Assembly (NCBI GenBank): GCA_021234155.1
Contig: JAJEKV010000046.1
Location: 2,038,298-2,102,297 of the forward strand
DNA length: 64,000 bases
Direction: 5' to 3'
Origin: Isoetes taiwanensis
Lineage: Eukaryota; Streptophyta; Lycopodiopsida; Isoetales; Isoetaceae
The translations under genes were made by a program, and so were the position numbers. The number at the start of each line of letters is the position of its first letter. Positions within the stretch are counted from its first letter, which is position 1. Below are positions 11,599-22,639 of the stretch, piece by piece. The notes under the pieces were generated by a model. That model had not been told where the DNA came from and made no database searches. It worked only from the letters and a program-made list of their open reading frames with translations.

Positions 11599-12319
11599 TG
11601 TCTTTGAATATGTCATTGATATTTTGATGCATTCCATATGAGATCGGGATGAGATCCATGGTGATCCATCTTGTGTCTAGGATATATAAATCGAGGCATG
11701 AGTTCCACCAAGTTGGATGCAGGCTGTACCATTTGAGGGCACAAGGAAAGCTATGTGCATTGCAAGTTGCGCCATTGGAGTTTTTGCATGCACCATTTGT
11801 CACTGTTGTGAGCCATGGTTAGTAGTGCCATGTTGGGCATGGATGTGCCAACAAGGGCCAAAAGATACCTCTGTTCTATTGCATAATTCAAGTAGATATT
11901 TTTTTGTTTTGGTGTTGTTTTTTTCTCATTAACTCTACTAGGTTAGGTTTTGGAGTATGAGTTGATCTGAAATTTGCTTGCTGCAGATTAGATTTCATAT
12001 GGACACATGCAATTAAGAGCCTTTTTTTGACATTAGAATTTATATTTTTCATGGAATTTATATTTAAGTTCTACAAATCAATGGGTGGCTAGAAAATTTT
12101 TACTTTATATTTAAGAAAGGCAACAATTGATGAGATATTGGTCGTTTGGTTCCTTCAAAATTAGTCTATGTTCAATAAATTTTGAGCAAACTCACTCTTT
12201 AGGTACTCATGGCGGCCACGACTGCTGGGATAAAGTACTTGTATATATTATGTATTTAATTTAGCTTTGACCACTTTTTAGATACAAAAGCTTTATTCAA
12301 AAGAATCTACAATCCACAC
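11597..12319. other. No recognisable gene
   Basis: AT-rich intergenic DNA downstream of the hydrolase gene on the minus strand, probably including its 3' flank. Confidence 0.35.
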
Positions 12320-12433
12320 ATCTAGCTAATACAACTAGGACTCATACTACTCCATGGCATGGTGTAATATGGCACACCTATATCTAACTAATACAACTAA
12401 GACTCATACTTCATGGTGTAATATGACACACCT
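12320..12433. repeat. Tandem duplication across hydrolase stop codon
   Basis: 12320-12379 and 12382-12433 share ATCTARCTAATACAACTARG, CTCATACT and TGGTGTAATATG. The unit near 12382-12433 carries the last codons and stop of the hydrolase gene. The other unit lies just past the stop, so the C-terminal coding end has been copied into the 3' untranslated region. Confidence 0.85.
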
Positions 12434-14058
12434 TCATAAGTATATGGAACGATGAGCCCTTCATCATTTGGTGGCTTAGCCCTTGATGCAGCAACCATTT
12501 TTAAGAGCAAAAGTTGAGCAAGATCTTTCAACACATTTGGAGCATCTGCATAGTAGCTATGGTGTATGGTGCCGATGTCGCCAAGGCCACACTCAACATC
12601 AATAATATCTACGCCTTGGGGGAAAGGAACACCCAAGATGGTTTCAGCATCACCCAACCTATCTTCACCATTTAGAGACTTAGATATCAAAAGAGCAACG
12701 TCTAGAATGGTACAATATACCGAGAAATTTGGTCTGGAGGGGGCGGCTAGCACCAACTGGGTCATTTGTTGGAAAGGTTTCAGTGCCTCATCCGCAGCAG
12801 CGAAAATTACGTTTTCAAGGCCAGATCTGACACTGGCATGCCACTCTGGTGCTTCATTGTTATACAAGGAACTTAAGGCGCTAATCACTGCTCTACTCCC
12901 CATGCTGTGAGCTAAGATATGCCATTTCTGGGCCTTCAACTGCACCAAAGATTAAACACAGTAAACCTTATAAGTAGTGTGCTATTTACATAAGTTATTA
13001 TTAGTAATTTTTTAAATAACGTTTAACGCGTTATTTTTTGGGGCTAAAGCGTTATCTAACAACTATGCCCATACCTTAGTAAAGCATAATTTCATGAATC
13101 CGGTCAGGCAGCCCACAGTCTCTTTCACGGATTCGGCGTCCTCGTCATAGAAGAGGAGGCACCCTCTGGAAGCCCAACTGTAGCATATCATAATTCCAGA
13201 AAAGTCAAGATCACCTTTGAGTTGGGCCGCTCTTTTCATGGCTTCGTTAAAAGACGTATTGTAACCATGAATATAAACTAAGACCTCCTCTTCTTTGTCT
13301 CCTATGTTCGTGTTGACCAGCTCCACAAAATGATCGTCTGAGTCATATGGGCTGAAGTCACCCACGGCAAAATGGAGATATGGATCCGATTCTTCTATTC
13401 GTAAACGGGCTTCTAAGGAACCCATGTGGTGTTTAGGAACACTAACAGAGGCGAAACCGTATTTCAAAGATCCTTCGGTTGCTCTAGTACCTAGGAAATT
13501 TGGGTGCTGGAACATTCTATCAGTGGCATAGAAAATTTTTTCTTTCTCGTAAGGTATAACCCTCCTTTTCGGCCTGAAAATGTACGGCAGCAGACCCATC
13601 ATCTTCACCTGCGCTGTTTCTGATTCTAACGGCAGATTCGCCAAACTGATTCTAACAGCAGATTCTCTAAACTCTGAGACGCGATTCTTCAGAGACTCCA
13701 GAAGAAAGGAGCAGGCTTGGACATACTCTTTTTGCTGACCTGGGGCACAAGTAGCAGGCACTACTAGGCCTAATTTGGCTTTTTTTGAGTCCAAAAACTC
13801 CGCCCATGTTTGCTCAGGTGACCGTATATATTCTCCAAACAGTGGCTTCAACGGATTTTCATCTTGCTGCAGGAAAGGCACCAACACTGTGTCTATTGCG
13901 TTCCACAGCCCAATTGTCTTAGCCGCGCTTATGGTTTCAGTAAGAACTTCCAGAAATTTGTCCAGGAAGACAACAGGGCGTTCAGGAAGCGAATTGTCGA
14001 GTTGCTCAGTTAGAGCTTGCAGGAGGAAGGCGAGAGAGAGGCTTTTGGCGGACTCCAT
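12397..14058 (-). CDS. DUF900-type alpha/beta hydrolase, two exons
   Basis: Exon 1 runs 14058-13075 and exon 2 runs 12939-12397. The phase-0 GT-AG intron (AAG|gtatgg ... ggtgcag|TTG) gives a 508-residue protein. The first ATG in frame is at 14058 (MESAKSLSL); an upstream in-frame TTG is unlikely to be used. The N-terminal 180 residues or so are plant-specific in my view. They are followed by FYATDR, the oxyanion-region block VYIHGYNTSFNEA, ICYSWASRG, and the nucleophile elbow LAHSMGSR straddling the start of exon 2. Candidate catalytic residues are the Ser of HSMGS, the Asp in TILDVALLIS and the His in GTIHHSYY, followed by a hydrophobic C-terminal helix. This order matches the DUF900 hydrolase family, well known in bacteria; the substrate is unknown. 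No membrane segment or clear targeting peptide is visible. The gene appears intact and stands alone. Confidence 0.88.
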
Positions 14059-14199
14059 TGCAGAATTTCTCAACGCTAGTAGACTGCTACCTGAAATATA
14101 CCCACCTCTTAGGCACCAAAATAGGAATTCACCCCTTCCACCGTGCCTGGCGCATGCTCACACATCTTGTTTGGAAACAAAATCGAACTCGAGATTCTC

Positions 14200-14345
14200 T
14201 ATATTTGATTGGGTTATTTGTATCACTTTCTTTATGGTTTTTTAATCCCAGTAGCAATAAGCCTGTTGGGCTCTTATATTGGTCCTATAGGCCGATTGGC
14301 CTCCGTGAATGATAAAAGTCATTCAATTCAATTCAATTCAATTCA
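14200..14345 (+). mobile_element. Retroelement 3' tail with (TTCAA)n
   Basis: A GGCCGATTGGCC-type block and GATAAAAG are followed by four or more TTCAA repeats. The same arrangement (ATAGGCCTTTTGGTC, ACGATAAAC, CAATT repeats) occurs at 61940-62042. Pentanucleotide tails of this kind terminate some plant RTE-type LINEs and their SINEs. It sits just upstream of the hydrolase start. Confidence 0.6.
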
Positions 14346-16428
14346 TGGTTGTGGTTTTTTATTGTGTGTTCTAACCTTTATGATTGTGATTTTTATTGTG
14401 CTTTCTGAATCTTGAATCATGGAGATTCCATGGAATTTCCCATGAAATCTCCCACGTCAAAGGTCTAATACTCTCTCAATTATTTTTTTTTTGAGTTTTT
14501 CAAGCTTCATTTCTTTGAAGATAAAGGGCCACTGCATTAGCAAGGAAATGCAACAACAATATTTTTCCTAAAGATAATGATGGGTTGCTCTACAAGTTAA
14601 GCAGTGACCTGCTTTTGGTATTAAGTTTGGTACAAATGCTGTGATGTTTCTGAATCTCAATATGGATAATATCATGTGATAGGAACTGATGTCAAGATAG
14701 CAATCTGCTACCACTTGTATAAATCTTCATTGTGGTTTGTCAAGCATCAACTAATAACAGCTATCTCAGAAGAGGATGTTATATTAGCTTATCCTTTGCT
14801 GCAACCATGCCCCATTACTATCTGCATATATAATAGTTGTGAAGCAACATTTTATGTTTTTGAACCATGAATATGCCAAATGAAGGGCCGTGGAATTTAT
14901 ATATCAGCCCCACGTATAAGTTTGCGCATCCCATACGCCTAAATACGTATATATGTACATGGTATAGTTAAATCCATACACACACGAAATGCATAAACTA
15001 CCATTGTGCATTCACTAAACACAGATAACAAGAAATGAGAGCAAATGAAAGTGAAGAACAGACAAGAAGAAATGAGGCTGAAGAGGTGCCATTCAATGAA
15101 AACGTGACATAAGAACTGCACAGCAGAAGTTGGAGTCTTCTTCTGACTCCGAACCTCCCAACCACCTAAAGCTTTGATACTCCAAACTGCACTGGATTCT
15201 ACAGCTTTCAAATTGCAAACTTGGAAGCCGGATTCATAAAGCAGGTTGACATAGAAGCCCCAAGAAAAAGCAACAACGAATAGGCCACTTCTCAGCACTT
15301 CTCGCCGTTCTCGCCCTTCTTCGCCATTCTCGCCCCACCTCAGAAATAGAGCTCCTCGCTCTTCTTCGCCCTGCCTCGCCCTCTGCATCCGGCTTCAGAC
15401 ACATGGGAGGGAGGATCAGAAGCTTCTCAGCTGCAAAGCTTCTCAGCAAAGTTTCTCAGCCGCCAGAAGCTTCTCACCTATTGTTCTCAGGTGCAGAGCC
15501 ACTCAGGTCCACCGGACTACCTTTGCTTCCACGACTTACCGACTTACCGCCCATGCTCAAGCGGCGGCCACGACAACCGCCACAATTAGCCAATGTCCAA
15601 TTTTTTTTTAACCAAAACGCTAATATTTTTCGTCAAACCACTAACAAAATCATAGTAAGAAATAAAACCCTCATCCCTATTTTCCGCCAAACCATTACCA
15701 CAATCATAGTAAGAGATAATTTGCAAACCTTATTAGATTCAAATAATATGAAAGGCATTGTGACGCCCCCATCAAATATACGACCCTCCGTTGTACATCT
15801 TGTGGGAAATCCCCCATCCAGCCCTCCGGCCGCATGGACCCTCCATCTATCCCGCACCTAAGATAACCGTGGTGCAGGAAGGGAAAACAAAGGTGTCTTG
15901 TGCGCCCTTCCCCGATGGGCTCCTATATAAAAGCGGAAGCATATCATACATGGAATAATTTAAGGGCTAAACTTAGCTATTTGGCGATTTTTTAGCATAT
16001 TTTCAAAAAATGTCGGCTAAAGTAAATGGAATAAATTGAGAAAAAAATAATAATTTTAGCTTAACGTTTTTCGCGCCCGTACTAACTTTCGATCTCTTTA
16101 GCCAAATGCTAGAAAGTAAGGGAGTGAAATTTTGTGTTGTTTAGCTAAACTATAGAAACTTTGGGAATGAATTTCGGGCTAGGTTAGCTAATATCGTTCT
16201 AGTTTATAAGAAATATATGATTAGTAATTTATTCTCTAGCATCTATGGAATAAGTTGAGTCCTAGACTTAGCTAGCTGGCTAAAGTAAATGGAAATAATT
16301 GAAGAAAAGTATATATGATTAGTAATTTATTCCCTGGTATCATAATCCCAGCACTAGCAATAACAATCCACATTTTGCGAAGGATTTTCCTCCAAATGAG
16401 GTGCTGATCTTTTCAATGTCTCGTATTG
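14346..16428. other. No recognisable gene
   Basis: Unassigned DNA. A CT-rich stretch at 15290-15400 with repeated CTTCTCGCC-like phrases gives Arg-rich frames on the minus strand that look like composition artefacts. 15940-16340 repeats phrases such as TTAGCTA and GTAATTTATTC. Confidence 0.35.
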
Positions 16429-17074
16429 CTATAGAAGTGCACCTTCTTGCATGAACATGCACAAAGTGCTGTCTATCACACTCTCACAAGGTTTGGTCAT
16501 GTGATCAATCTCATTACCAAACAAAGTTAGGGGATCTGCTGATGGCGACAAGGACGCCATTAGCCTTGACCAAACGACGAAGGACCCAACTGCATCGTCT
16601 AGGTTGTCAGTCCCGACCAAAGGAATAGGCAGCCTTCTCTCGGTACGATTGCAACGTCGACTACAAAAAGAAGAAGTACACATGCTTTGGCTCTGAGGGG
16701 ATGTCTCTAAATATCTCTTCTGCCTTATTGGCAACAACATGGCAACTGGGTCGACGATTCTGCCTCCGGAATGGAAAGCGACGGCAATTCATCAGCGTCA
16801 CCGCGGTAAGAACGGATAAGAACTCGATTTGCCATGTTGTGGCGGCCTGGAAGTGGGTCACGGATTCCAGACCGGTCGCGGGGCCCTTGGAATCCGCTTC
16901 CCACATTCCATGCCGCCATACATCCTGCACTACAACGTTCAAGCGCTCTTCCTGCACTACTTCCTGCTCAACGGAATCCGCTCTCTGCAAGTTACCAAAT
17001 GCACTAGCATAGTTGGTGGTGTTGCCTTTGGAATGGTATTCATATTTATTGGGAGCATCCAAACAATGCCTCAT
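16429..17074 (-). pseudogene. Unrecognised protein-like relic
   Basis: Two overlapping minus-strand frames carry plausible protein text: AEEIFRDIPSEPKHVY near 16690, and then VGTDNLDDAVGSFVVWSRLM and FGNEIDHMTKPCESVID. A frame change lies between them. There is no family I can name and no clear start, so it is probably a decayed gene or transposon fragment. Confidence 0.3.
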
Positions 17075-17622
17075 TTTGTGTCATTTGGTTCTTGAGATTT
17101 TTAGATCCGGCTTGGTCTTTATTCTACACCTCCATTGCAATGCGAGAAATTGAAGGACAATGCTGCATAGAAGTACTAATGTCATCTGTTGAAAAAAATA
17201 CTATTTAAAAGAGTATACAAGGAGAAGAAGAATACTTATTGCAAGGTACCGTTGCTATTGTGCAAAAGGCCACAATTATTAGATACTAAGAATACATATT
17301 TCGCACCGTCCCCACAGTGCAAATCGGTATTCTTTATAAGCATTAATGCGACGATATTTTGCATCGTAGCAACAGTCTGGTCTCAAATACAACTTTTAAA
17401 CTAAAGAATTTGATACTTGAAGTATTAGTTGAAGTAACATTATAGAAGAACAGAAGAGAAGTGCATTACTTGAAAAAGTTAGTTACAAATTCATCTTCCA
17501 GAAGGAAGTTAGATACATGAAGATCTTTTGAAACTTCGACTTCTTCGAGGTCGAACTCTTGCACACCAGCATCCAACAGGTACATAAGCCGGGAAATTTG
17601 TGGCTCTCTCTCTCTTCACAAA

Positions 17623-18415
17623 TCAAACAATTGTACTCTTATCCACGCTAGACATAGCCAGTGCAGCTCTATTAATAGCGTCAGAGACCATACTAAAGCC
17701 ACCAAATACATGTGTGGCGATATCCCTTCTGACAGGCACCACTCGATCAGAATTGGCAGCTAGTGGGAAGTGATTGTCAAGCAATGAGAGGGCCTTCAAC
17801 TTTAAGACCTCCTCATGTCCAGATGGACTGTACTTGCTATGGAATACCACGACCTTGCCCTTATGTAGGTAGCCCATATAGTGGGCAATACTTGCATCTC
17901 GGCCAAGGGTGATACGGTCATGTCTGGCGCAAGAATCGTCCACAAAAATTTCCTGTGCAATACATGCACTCAATCAGATGTATTCAACAAGCTAAGCAAT
18001 GCTATGACAACGTTACCTAAACTTCGTTGAATTCGATAACTCTTTTGGTGGATATGTCGATCGAAGATCTATAGTTGATTCCCTTATTTCCCTATCTTTA
18101 ACTTGTAAACTACCCTTGCACTTTATCTCTAAGACATCCTTCAAGCCCATTTCTGCCATCTCCAAAACTCTTTCAAACGCTATCTTCAGAGCTAAGGATG
18201 TCCCATCATACGTTAATGCTTCATTCAACTCCCTTGGCATTTCCAATTCAAAGTCGATGAAGTCGTCTAGACCCACAACAAACATATAGATTTGTCCAAA
18301 GACCTTATCTTCCCTCAGACTAGTAATCGAAGTTATGTCATGGAGAAGCAGGTATTTCTTCCCTCCTAGGTTAATTGGTAAGGCTTCGGTGATACCCCAT
18401 CTATCAAGAATATCT
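17623..18415 (-). pseudogene. 3' part of transposon-split host gene, unknown family
   Basis: The first exon segment (18415-18017) reads EDILDRWGITEALPINLGG when joined to the piece at 25038-25141, and continues with FVVGLDDFIDFELEMP. A GT donor at 18016 and an in-phase AG just before 17968 lead into a second exon (17968-17623, EIFVDDSCARHDRITLG ... VVPVRRDIATHVFGGF) ending in TGA. The acceptor is weak; a better-looking CAG nearby would break the frame. I do not recognise the family. The first codons visible before 18415 on this strand belong to the retrotransposon, so the gene is cut here. Confidence 0.6.
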
Positions 18416-18552
18416 TTTATCTTCTTATCGTAATACGAAGATAAATTCAATTGTCAAAACCAGCAAGCTAACTAGAAGAGGTAAAGGGTAGAAGAAAGCA
18501 CAAGAGAAAGAAAGCCACATCTGGGCATCTCCACTAATAATAACAAGATACA
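18416..18552 (-). repeat. B2 terminal repeat of the YR retrotransposon
   Basis: Nearly the same sequence as 19409-19544: shared TTTATCTTCTTATCGTA, GATAAATTCAATTGTC, AAAACCAGCAAGCTAACTAG and CTCCACTAATAATAACAAG. Its outer end defines the right (3') boundary of the element on the minus strand. A copied block TCTCCACTAATAATAACAAG follows at about 18562. Confidence 0.85.
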
Positions 18553-19231
18553 CAACTGCTGATCTCCACTAATAATAACAAGATACACAACTGCTGATGA
18601 TACACAACTGCTACTGCTGATACACAACTGATATTGGTCAGTGAAACCATTATGGACGGGACTAAAAAACCTCGCCCTTTCGGGTTTTCGAGGAAAAACC
18701 CTGACCATAATAGTGGCACTAACCAAATAGGGATCTAAACTATACAAACGTAACAACAAACTGAATAAACTGATCACGCGAAAGAAACACAGTACAAGCT
18801 CCCTTGCAAATAGTTGGGTCGCAAGTCTTCAACCAAACTCTAACCATCGCAGTGGCCGCATCTCTGCATATACTGATAAAGCCAGCAAGCTCCAAGTCAA
18901 CTAGGAAATGCCAAAAGATACTCCACAAAATCAGCTCCAAATAAGCAAATGGGACAAGAAAGCCTCAGCGAAATCCTGCAGTATAAACACAAGACACCAG
19001 GGTCTCTCCCAAAACTTGCATGAGGGCCATCCATCCTTGGCACGAGGGCCAAACAAAAGCCACACATTAGCCACCATGCTAATGCTGCTCACACCACAAG
19101 TCTGCCATAAACCAGAGCCACACATTAGCCATTTGCTAATGCTGCCCAACCACAAGGCTTCACACATAACAAGCACCACAATAAGAAAGCCACACATTAG
19201 CCACCGCTAATCGCCTTCCACCAACAACTTT
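18553..19231. other. Extra DNA between A2 and B2
   Basis: In the canonical layout A2 and B2 abut; here about 680 bp separate them. The stretch holds short tandem copies of GATACACAACTGCT, the hairpin-repeat core at 18649-18711, and three spaced copies of CACACATTAGCCA (about 19057, 19121, 19187). It looks like secondary insertion and expansion after the element arrived, or an extended A/B boundary. Confidence 0.5.
18649..18711. repeat. Hairpin core with different arms
   Basis: ATTATGG on the left pairs with CCATAAT on the right around GGGACTAAAAAACCTCG and TTTTCGAGGAAAAACCC. The core matches those at 351-418 and 54236-54315, but the outer arms differ and still pair. Confidence 0.7.
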
Positions 19232-19408
19232 CGCACAAGGAGGTGGACGAAAGGGTGGGTGGGTGGGTGGGTTTGTAGGGAAGACCGGGTCGCTAAACGG
19301 AAGGAGATCACGAGATGAGCTGATGGGGATGGAGAGAGAAGGGTATAAAAAGGCGAGAAAATCATAATCGCTAAAATCGCCAAGATGCAATGGTTTTGAT
19401 AATTACAT
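19232..19408 (-). repeat. A2 repeat of the YR retrotransposon
   Basis: It matches A1 at 24862-25037, with GTTTGTAGGGAAGAC, CGCTAAACGGAAGGAGAT, GATGAGCTGATGGGG, GGTATAAAAAGGCG and CAATGGTTTTGA in the same order. A (GGGT)n expansion at 19253-19272 is specific to this copy. GGTATAAAAAGG reads on the plus strand only and so is not a promoter for the minus-strand ORFs. Confidence 0.85.
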
Positions 19409-19544
19409 TTATCTTCTTATCGTATAATGTAAGATAAATTCAATTGTCAAAACCAGCAAGCTAACTAGAAGTAAAAAGGGTAGAAGAAAGCACAAGAGAA
19501 AGAAAGCCACATCCGGGCATCTCCACTAATAATAACAAGATACA
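19409..19544 (-). repeat. B1 repeat of the YR retrotransposon
   Basis: It matches B2 at 18416-18552 and directly abuts A2 at 19408/19409, giving the B1-A2 junction expected for the circular integration intermediate. Confidence 0.85.
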
Positions 19545-19679
19545 ACCTGAAAAAAAAAGAGGCAAAGAAGTCACGGGTCACTTATGGGTAGGGGGAGGGT
19601 AAGAGGAGTCCAACAAAAGGGCTAAGGCACTGGGTTCCATAGGACCTAAACCTAAGGAACGGGAAACAAGCAACTGAAG

Positions 19680-20624
19680 CTGCAAGGAAGGGCAAATATA
19701 ACCATCTTTAGCAGATTTCGAGCGCCCGGCTGACCATGTGCCTTGAAGATTCTATCTGGAACATTCAAAGCGGCTGCCGAAGTGGCTCCCCCCCTTCTTG
19801 CAGAATGGGTACCAAAGACACTAGCATCTTCACCAATGGCAGAAAGATAATGCTTCCCAAGTCCTCAGAGTAGAATAAGAAATAGACTTTCTCCTCAAAA
19901 AACAACCATGACGCGTCACACGGACACCTCTGATCAAATGGCCACCAGCCGCACCATCTACTTCAGCAAAATTTCCCAAATTCAACAATCTCTCTAGAAG
20001 GCTAACAGGGCAATAAGGACCAGAGAGACGTGCAATAGAGACCCAAGCACCAACTCCCAACTGGTCTGTCTTAGAGGAATGAATAAAAAGGCTCGCGTGG
20101 GTATCCAGAAACAATATCTCATTCCAAAGCAAAGATAGCAACTCCTTACTGCGCAGGAAGGCGACAAAGGCAAGAACAATAGCTGTACATCTCATAATGT
20201 CCAAAAGAGAAGCTGCAGGATGAGCAAATTGCTCGAAAAGCTTGCGGATCATATGAGGAAGAATGGGTTGCTTCTTCTTAAGCGACGGGGTGGATAACCT
20301 CTTAGCCACGTCTCTGGCAAGGGCAACTAGAGGATGATCTGTAGGCTTCGGGTAACCAGCAAGAATGTGATAAAAAGCAACAGCAGCAATGGTAGAGCTG
20401 ACACGCGCCAATGGATTAGAAAAGGAAGACATGAGGAAAGTGAGGAAAAGGCAAATAGTAGAAGAATCAGCGGGTAGGTAAGCTAGGTTCTTGGACTTGC
20501 ACCAATTCTTGAAAAGATTCCAAGCATGTTGATAACCTCTCAAAGTACTCCCAGATCTAGAAGACACCAACAACTGCTGAAAACAATTCTTCAACTTAAG
20601 CAACTCATTATCACCATCCAACAT
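19680..20624 (-). pseudogene. Tyrosine recombinase of the YR retrotransposon, frameshifted
   Basis: The start (MLDGDNELLKLKNCFQQLL) leads to an N-terminal core-binding domain (TLRGYQHAWNLFKNWC) and the catalytic domain. AFVAFLRSKELLSLLW holds the first catalytic Arg. After a frame change near 19855, GTHSARRGGATSAAALN supplies the His-x-x-Arg block, followed by IFKAHG. A second small deletion precedes SAKDGYI, which holds the likely nucleophilic Tyr. In this order the Arg, His-x-x-Arg and Tyr residues of the family are all visible, but two frame changes disable the protein. The enzyme would integrate the circular cDNA by site-specific recombination. Confidence 0.88.
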
Positions 20625-20671
20625 TAGCCAAAACTCTGAACAAAAAACATCTGCAAGAACAACAAACTCAC

Positions 20672-21516
20672 CTAATTAGTATTAACAACTCGCAGCGCAA
20701 TAATAGGACTTGTTGGCTTCTGAAGCGGCAACTTAGATGATGCGCTAGGTACAAGACCTTTTCCACCAGCAGGAAAGTACAAATGATCTACAATCTTTGA
20801 ATCCCATTCTCCAGTATCATCGTGAAGGGCTGGCCACCATGGAGCTGACTCCCAATGAAAAACCACCAGGGTGCAGTTGGCTTTGCAGGCTCTAGCAAAT
20901 GTAAACGCTTTAAAAGTCAAGGCCGGTGGGGGAAAGCAATAGTTATTTGCACCATACCAAGACTGAGAGAAAGCATCCGGAGGGCAAGGATCTCCCGGGA
21001 TAGGGTGCCAACAATTGAAATTAGGTAGAAGATGGTTGTCTAAGTTGGCAAAACGATCCCAATCATGGGGTCCCCATGCTAATTCAATGATGCGAAAAAC
21101 CTCAGGCGTCAAACTATAGTCATCAAAATCCCTCAGCTTAGACAAGTAATCGGCCCACTGATTGAGACCACGGGGAATCCAAGCGGGTTTCAGGATGATG
21201 TTATGACGAAGACATAAAGTAAAGATCCAAGACACGCACAATGGAGGGTCGGATTGAGAGCCCCTTTGTTCAAAATATAGAAGCAATTTAAGGAGTCTCC
21301 ATATGCAAGCAGACATCTTCCAGCAAGGTTCACGGCATGGAGCTCAAGGAAATGAGCTAGGGCTGAAAGCTCTCTGGCTGTAGATGATAAAGTTTGCTCA
21401 GTTTCATCAAAAGTCCCACTAAACTCGTTACATATAGCAAAGATCAAGAACCCACACACCCCACCCGAGCCACCGGCATCATAGGATAAAGAAATGACAG
21501 AGAAACGGGTTCCCAA
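20672..21516 (-). pseudogene. RNase H and connection region of the YR retrotransposon
   Basis: One frame (21516 downwards) carries ISLSYDAGGSGGVCGF, ARELSALAHFLELHA and LLAYGDSLNCFYIL, which fits an RNase H fold with Asp, Glu and Asp residues. The next overlapping frame continues with PAWIPRGLNQWADYLSKL, matching the conserved tail (PR..N..AD.lS) of DIRS-type polymerases, and DWDRFA, the block that follows. A frameshift near 21250 separates them. Confidence 0.8.
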
Positions 21517-21565
21517 ATGAGAGCATAGTTCAACAAATCGAAACCATCCGCACCAAGCATCGATC

Positions 21566-22631
21566 TCAACGACAAAGAAGTGGGCTCAAGTGAACAATCT
21601 GGGACCATGAGGCAATGGACGCATAAAGATTCAAAAGGTTAAAACTAAGGAGTTTACAAAAAGGGCCAAACACTGCTTTGAATGAAGCAATCATACCCAG
21701 GAAGGAAGCAAATTTGCGAGCAGGCACCCTAGTCTCCTTAGAAAGCGACCCGGCCAAATCCAAAACTTTTTGGCTACCAGGTGCAATGGATAAGAGTCCT
21801 GACTTAGAATTGACCATATACCCTAGGAACTTCACCTCAAGTGAGAGCTCAAGTTGACACTTGTGTGGAGCAATAACAAACCCAGCAGAGTCAAAAGCTT
21901 GTAAGACAAAAGCACGTGAGGAGTAAAATGTTCAAGAACTAAGAAAAAAAAATGAAGTCATCCACATAGGGAATACAACGAATGGAGTTAGCTCTAAAAT
22001 GTTTAACAATCTGACGGATCAGTTTAGTGAACACATAGCAAGCAATGGATAGACCAAAAGGGAGGGCTGTGAACATATAAGACTTACCCTGAAATTGGAA
22101 ACCCAAATAAGTCCAAGCTGAAGGATGCATAGCCACATGGTGATAGCCGGAATGAAGGTCTATGGTAAATAAGCCATCACCCCTTCTCAAAACTGTTGGC
22201 AATTCACTGATGGTTTCGTATTTAAAAGTCTTACACTCCAAGAATTGGTTGACATAACGGAGGTCCAAGATCAAACGAAATTTGTTACCTGCTTTGGGAA
22301 CCACCCCCAGGGGAGAGCAAATGAAAGGGGTAGAAATAGACTCAACGGCCGCACCCGCCTTAATCAAGTCCTGGATGGCAGAGTGCACAAAGGAAGAGTG
22401 GCGAGCAACAAGCTTATGGTTTGGTCTAGACCAAGGTTGTGAAGGAGGGGAAAACAGCCAAGGGAGATTGTAACCATTCTTTATCCAGTCCAACACCATA
22501 GAGCTATTACAAATAGACTGCCAAAATGGAAAATGATCTCTCAAGCGACTGCTAAGGGCATGGGTGCAAGCAATAGACTTAGCATCAACATCTGGACACA
22601 ATAAAACATCACAGCAAACGTTCAGAACCAC
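21566..22631 (-). pseudogene. Reverse transcriptase of the YR retrotransposon
   Basis: The translation contains SPLGVVPKAGNKFRLILDLR, FTIDLHSGYHHVAMHP, a FTALPFGLSIACYVFTKL block and the active site IPYVDDF. It continues after a frame break at about 21930 into KFLGYMVNSKSGLLSI and the thumb. The DIRS-type RT is related to, but distinct from, Ty3/gypsy RT. A TACTAAC plus TTTCAG signal directly precedes the frame at about 22640. Degenerate at two points. Confidence 0.9.
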
Positions 22632-22639
22632 TGAAAGTT

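Noticed and set aside
11409-11803. ORFs with long poly-Ile runs on both strands
   Set aside because: They are translations of the (ATT)n microsatellite.
15234-15449. Arg-rich minus-strand ORF
   Set aside because: Arises from a CT-rich stretch with repeated CTTCTCGCC phrases. No domain or homologous motif.
18422-18450. Start codon MNLSSYYDKKIK for the unknown host gene
   Set aside because: These codons are inside the B2 end of the retrotransposon; the host coding sequence begins at 18415.
19253-19272. Telomere-like or G-quadruplex repeat
   Set aside because: GGGT repeated four to five times is a local expansion inside A2, not a TTTAGGG array.
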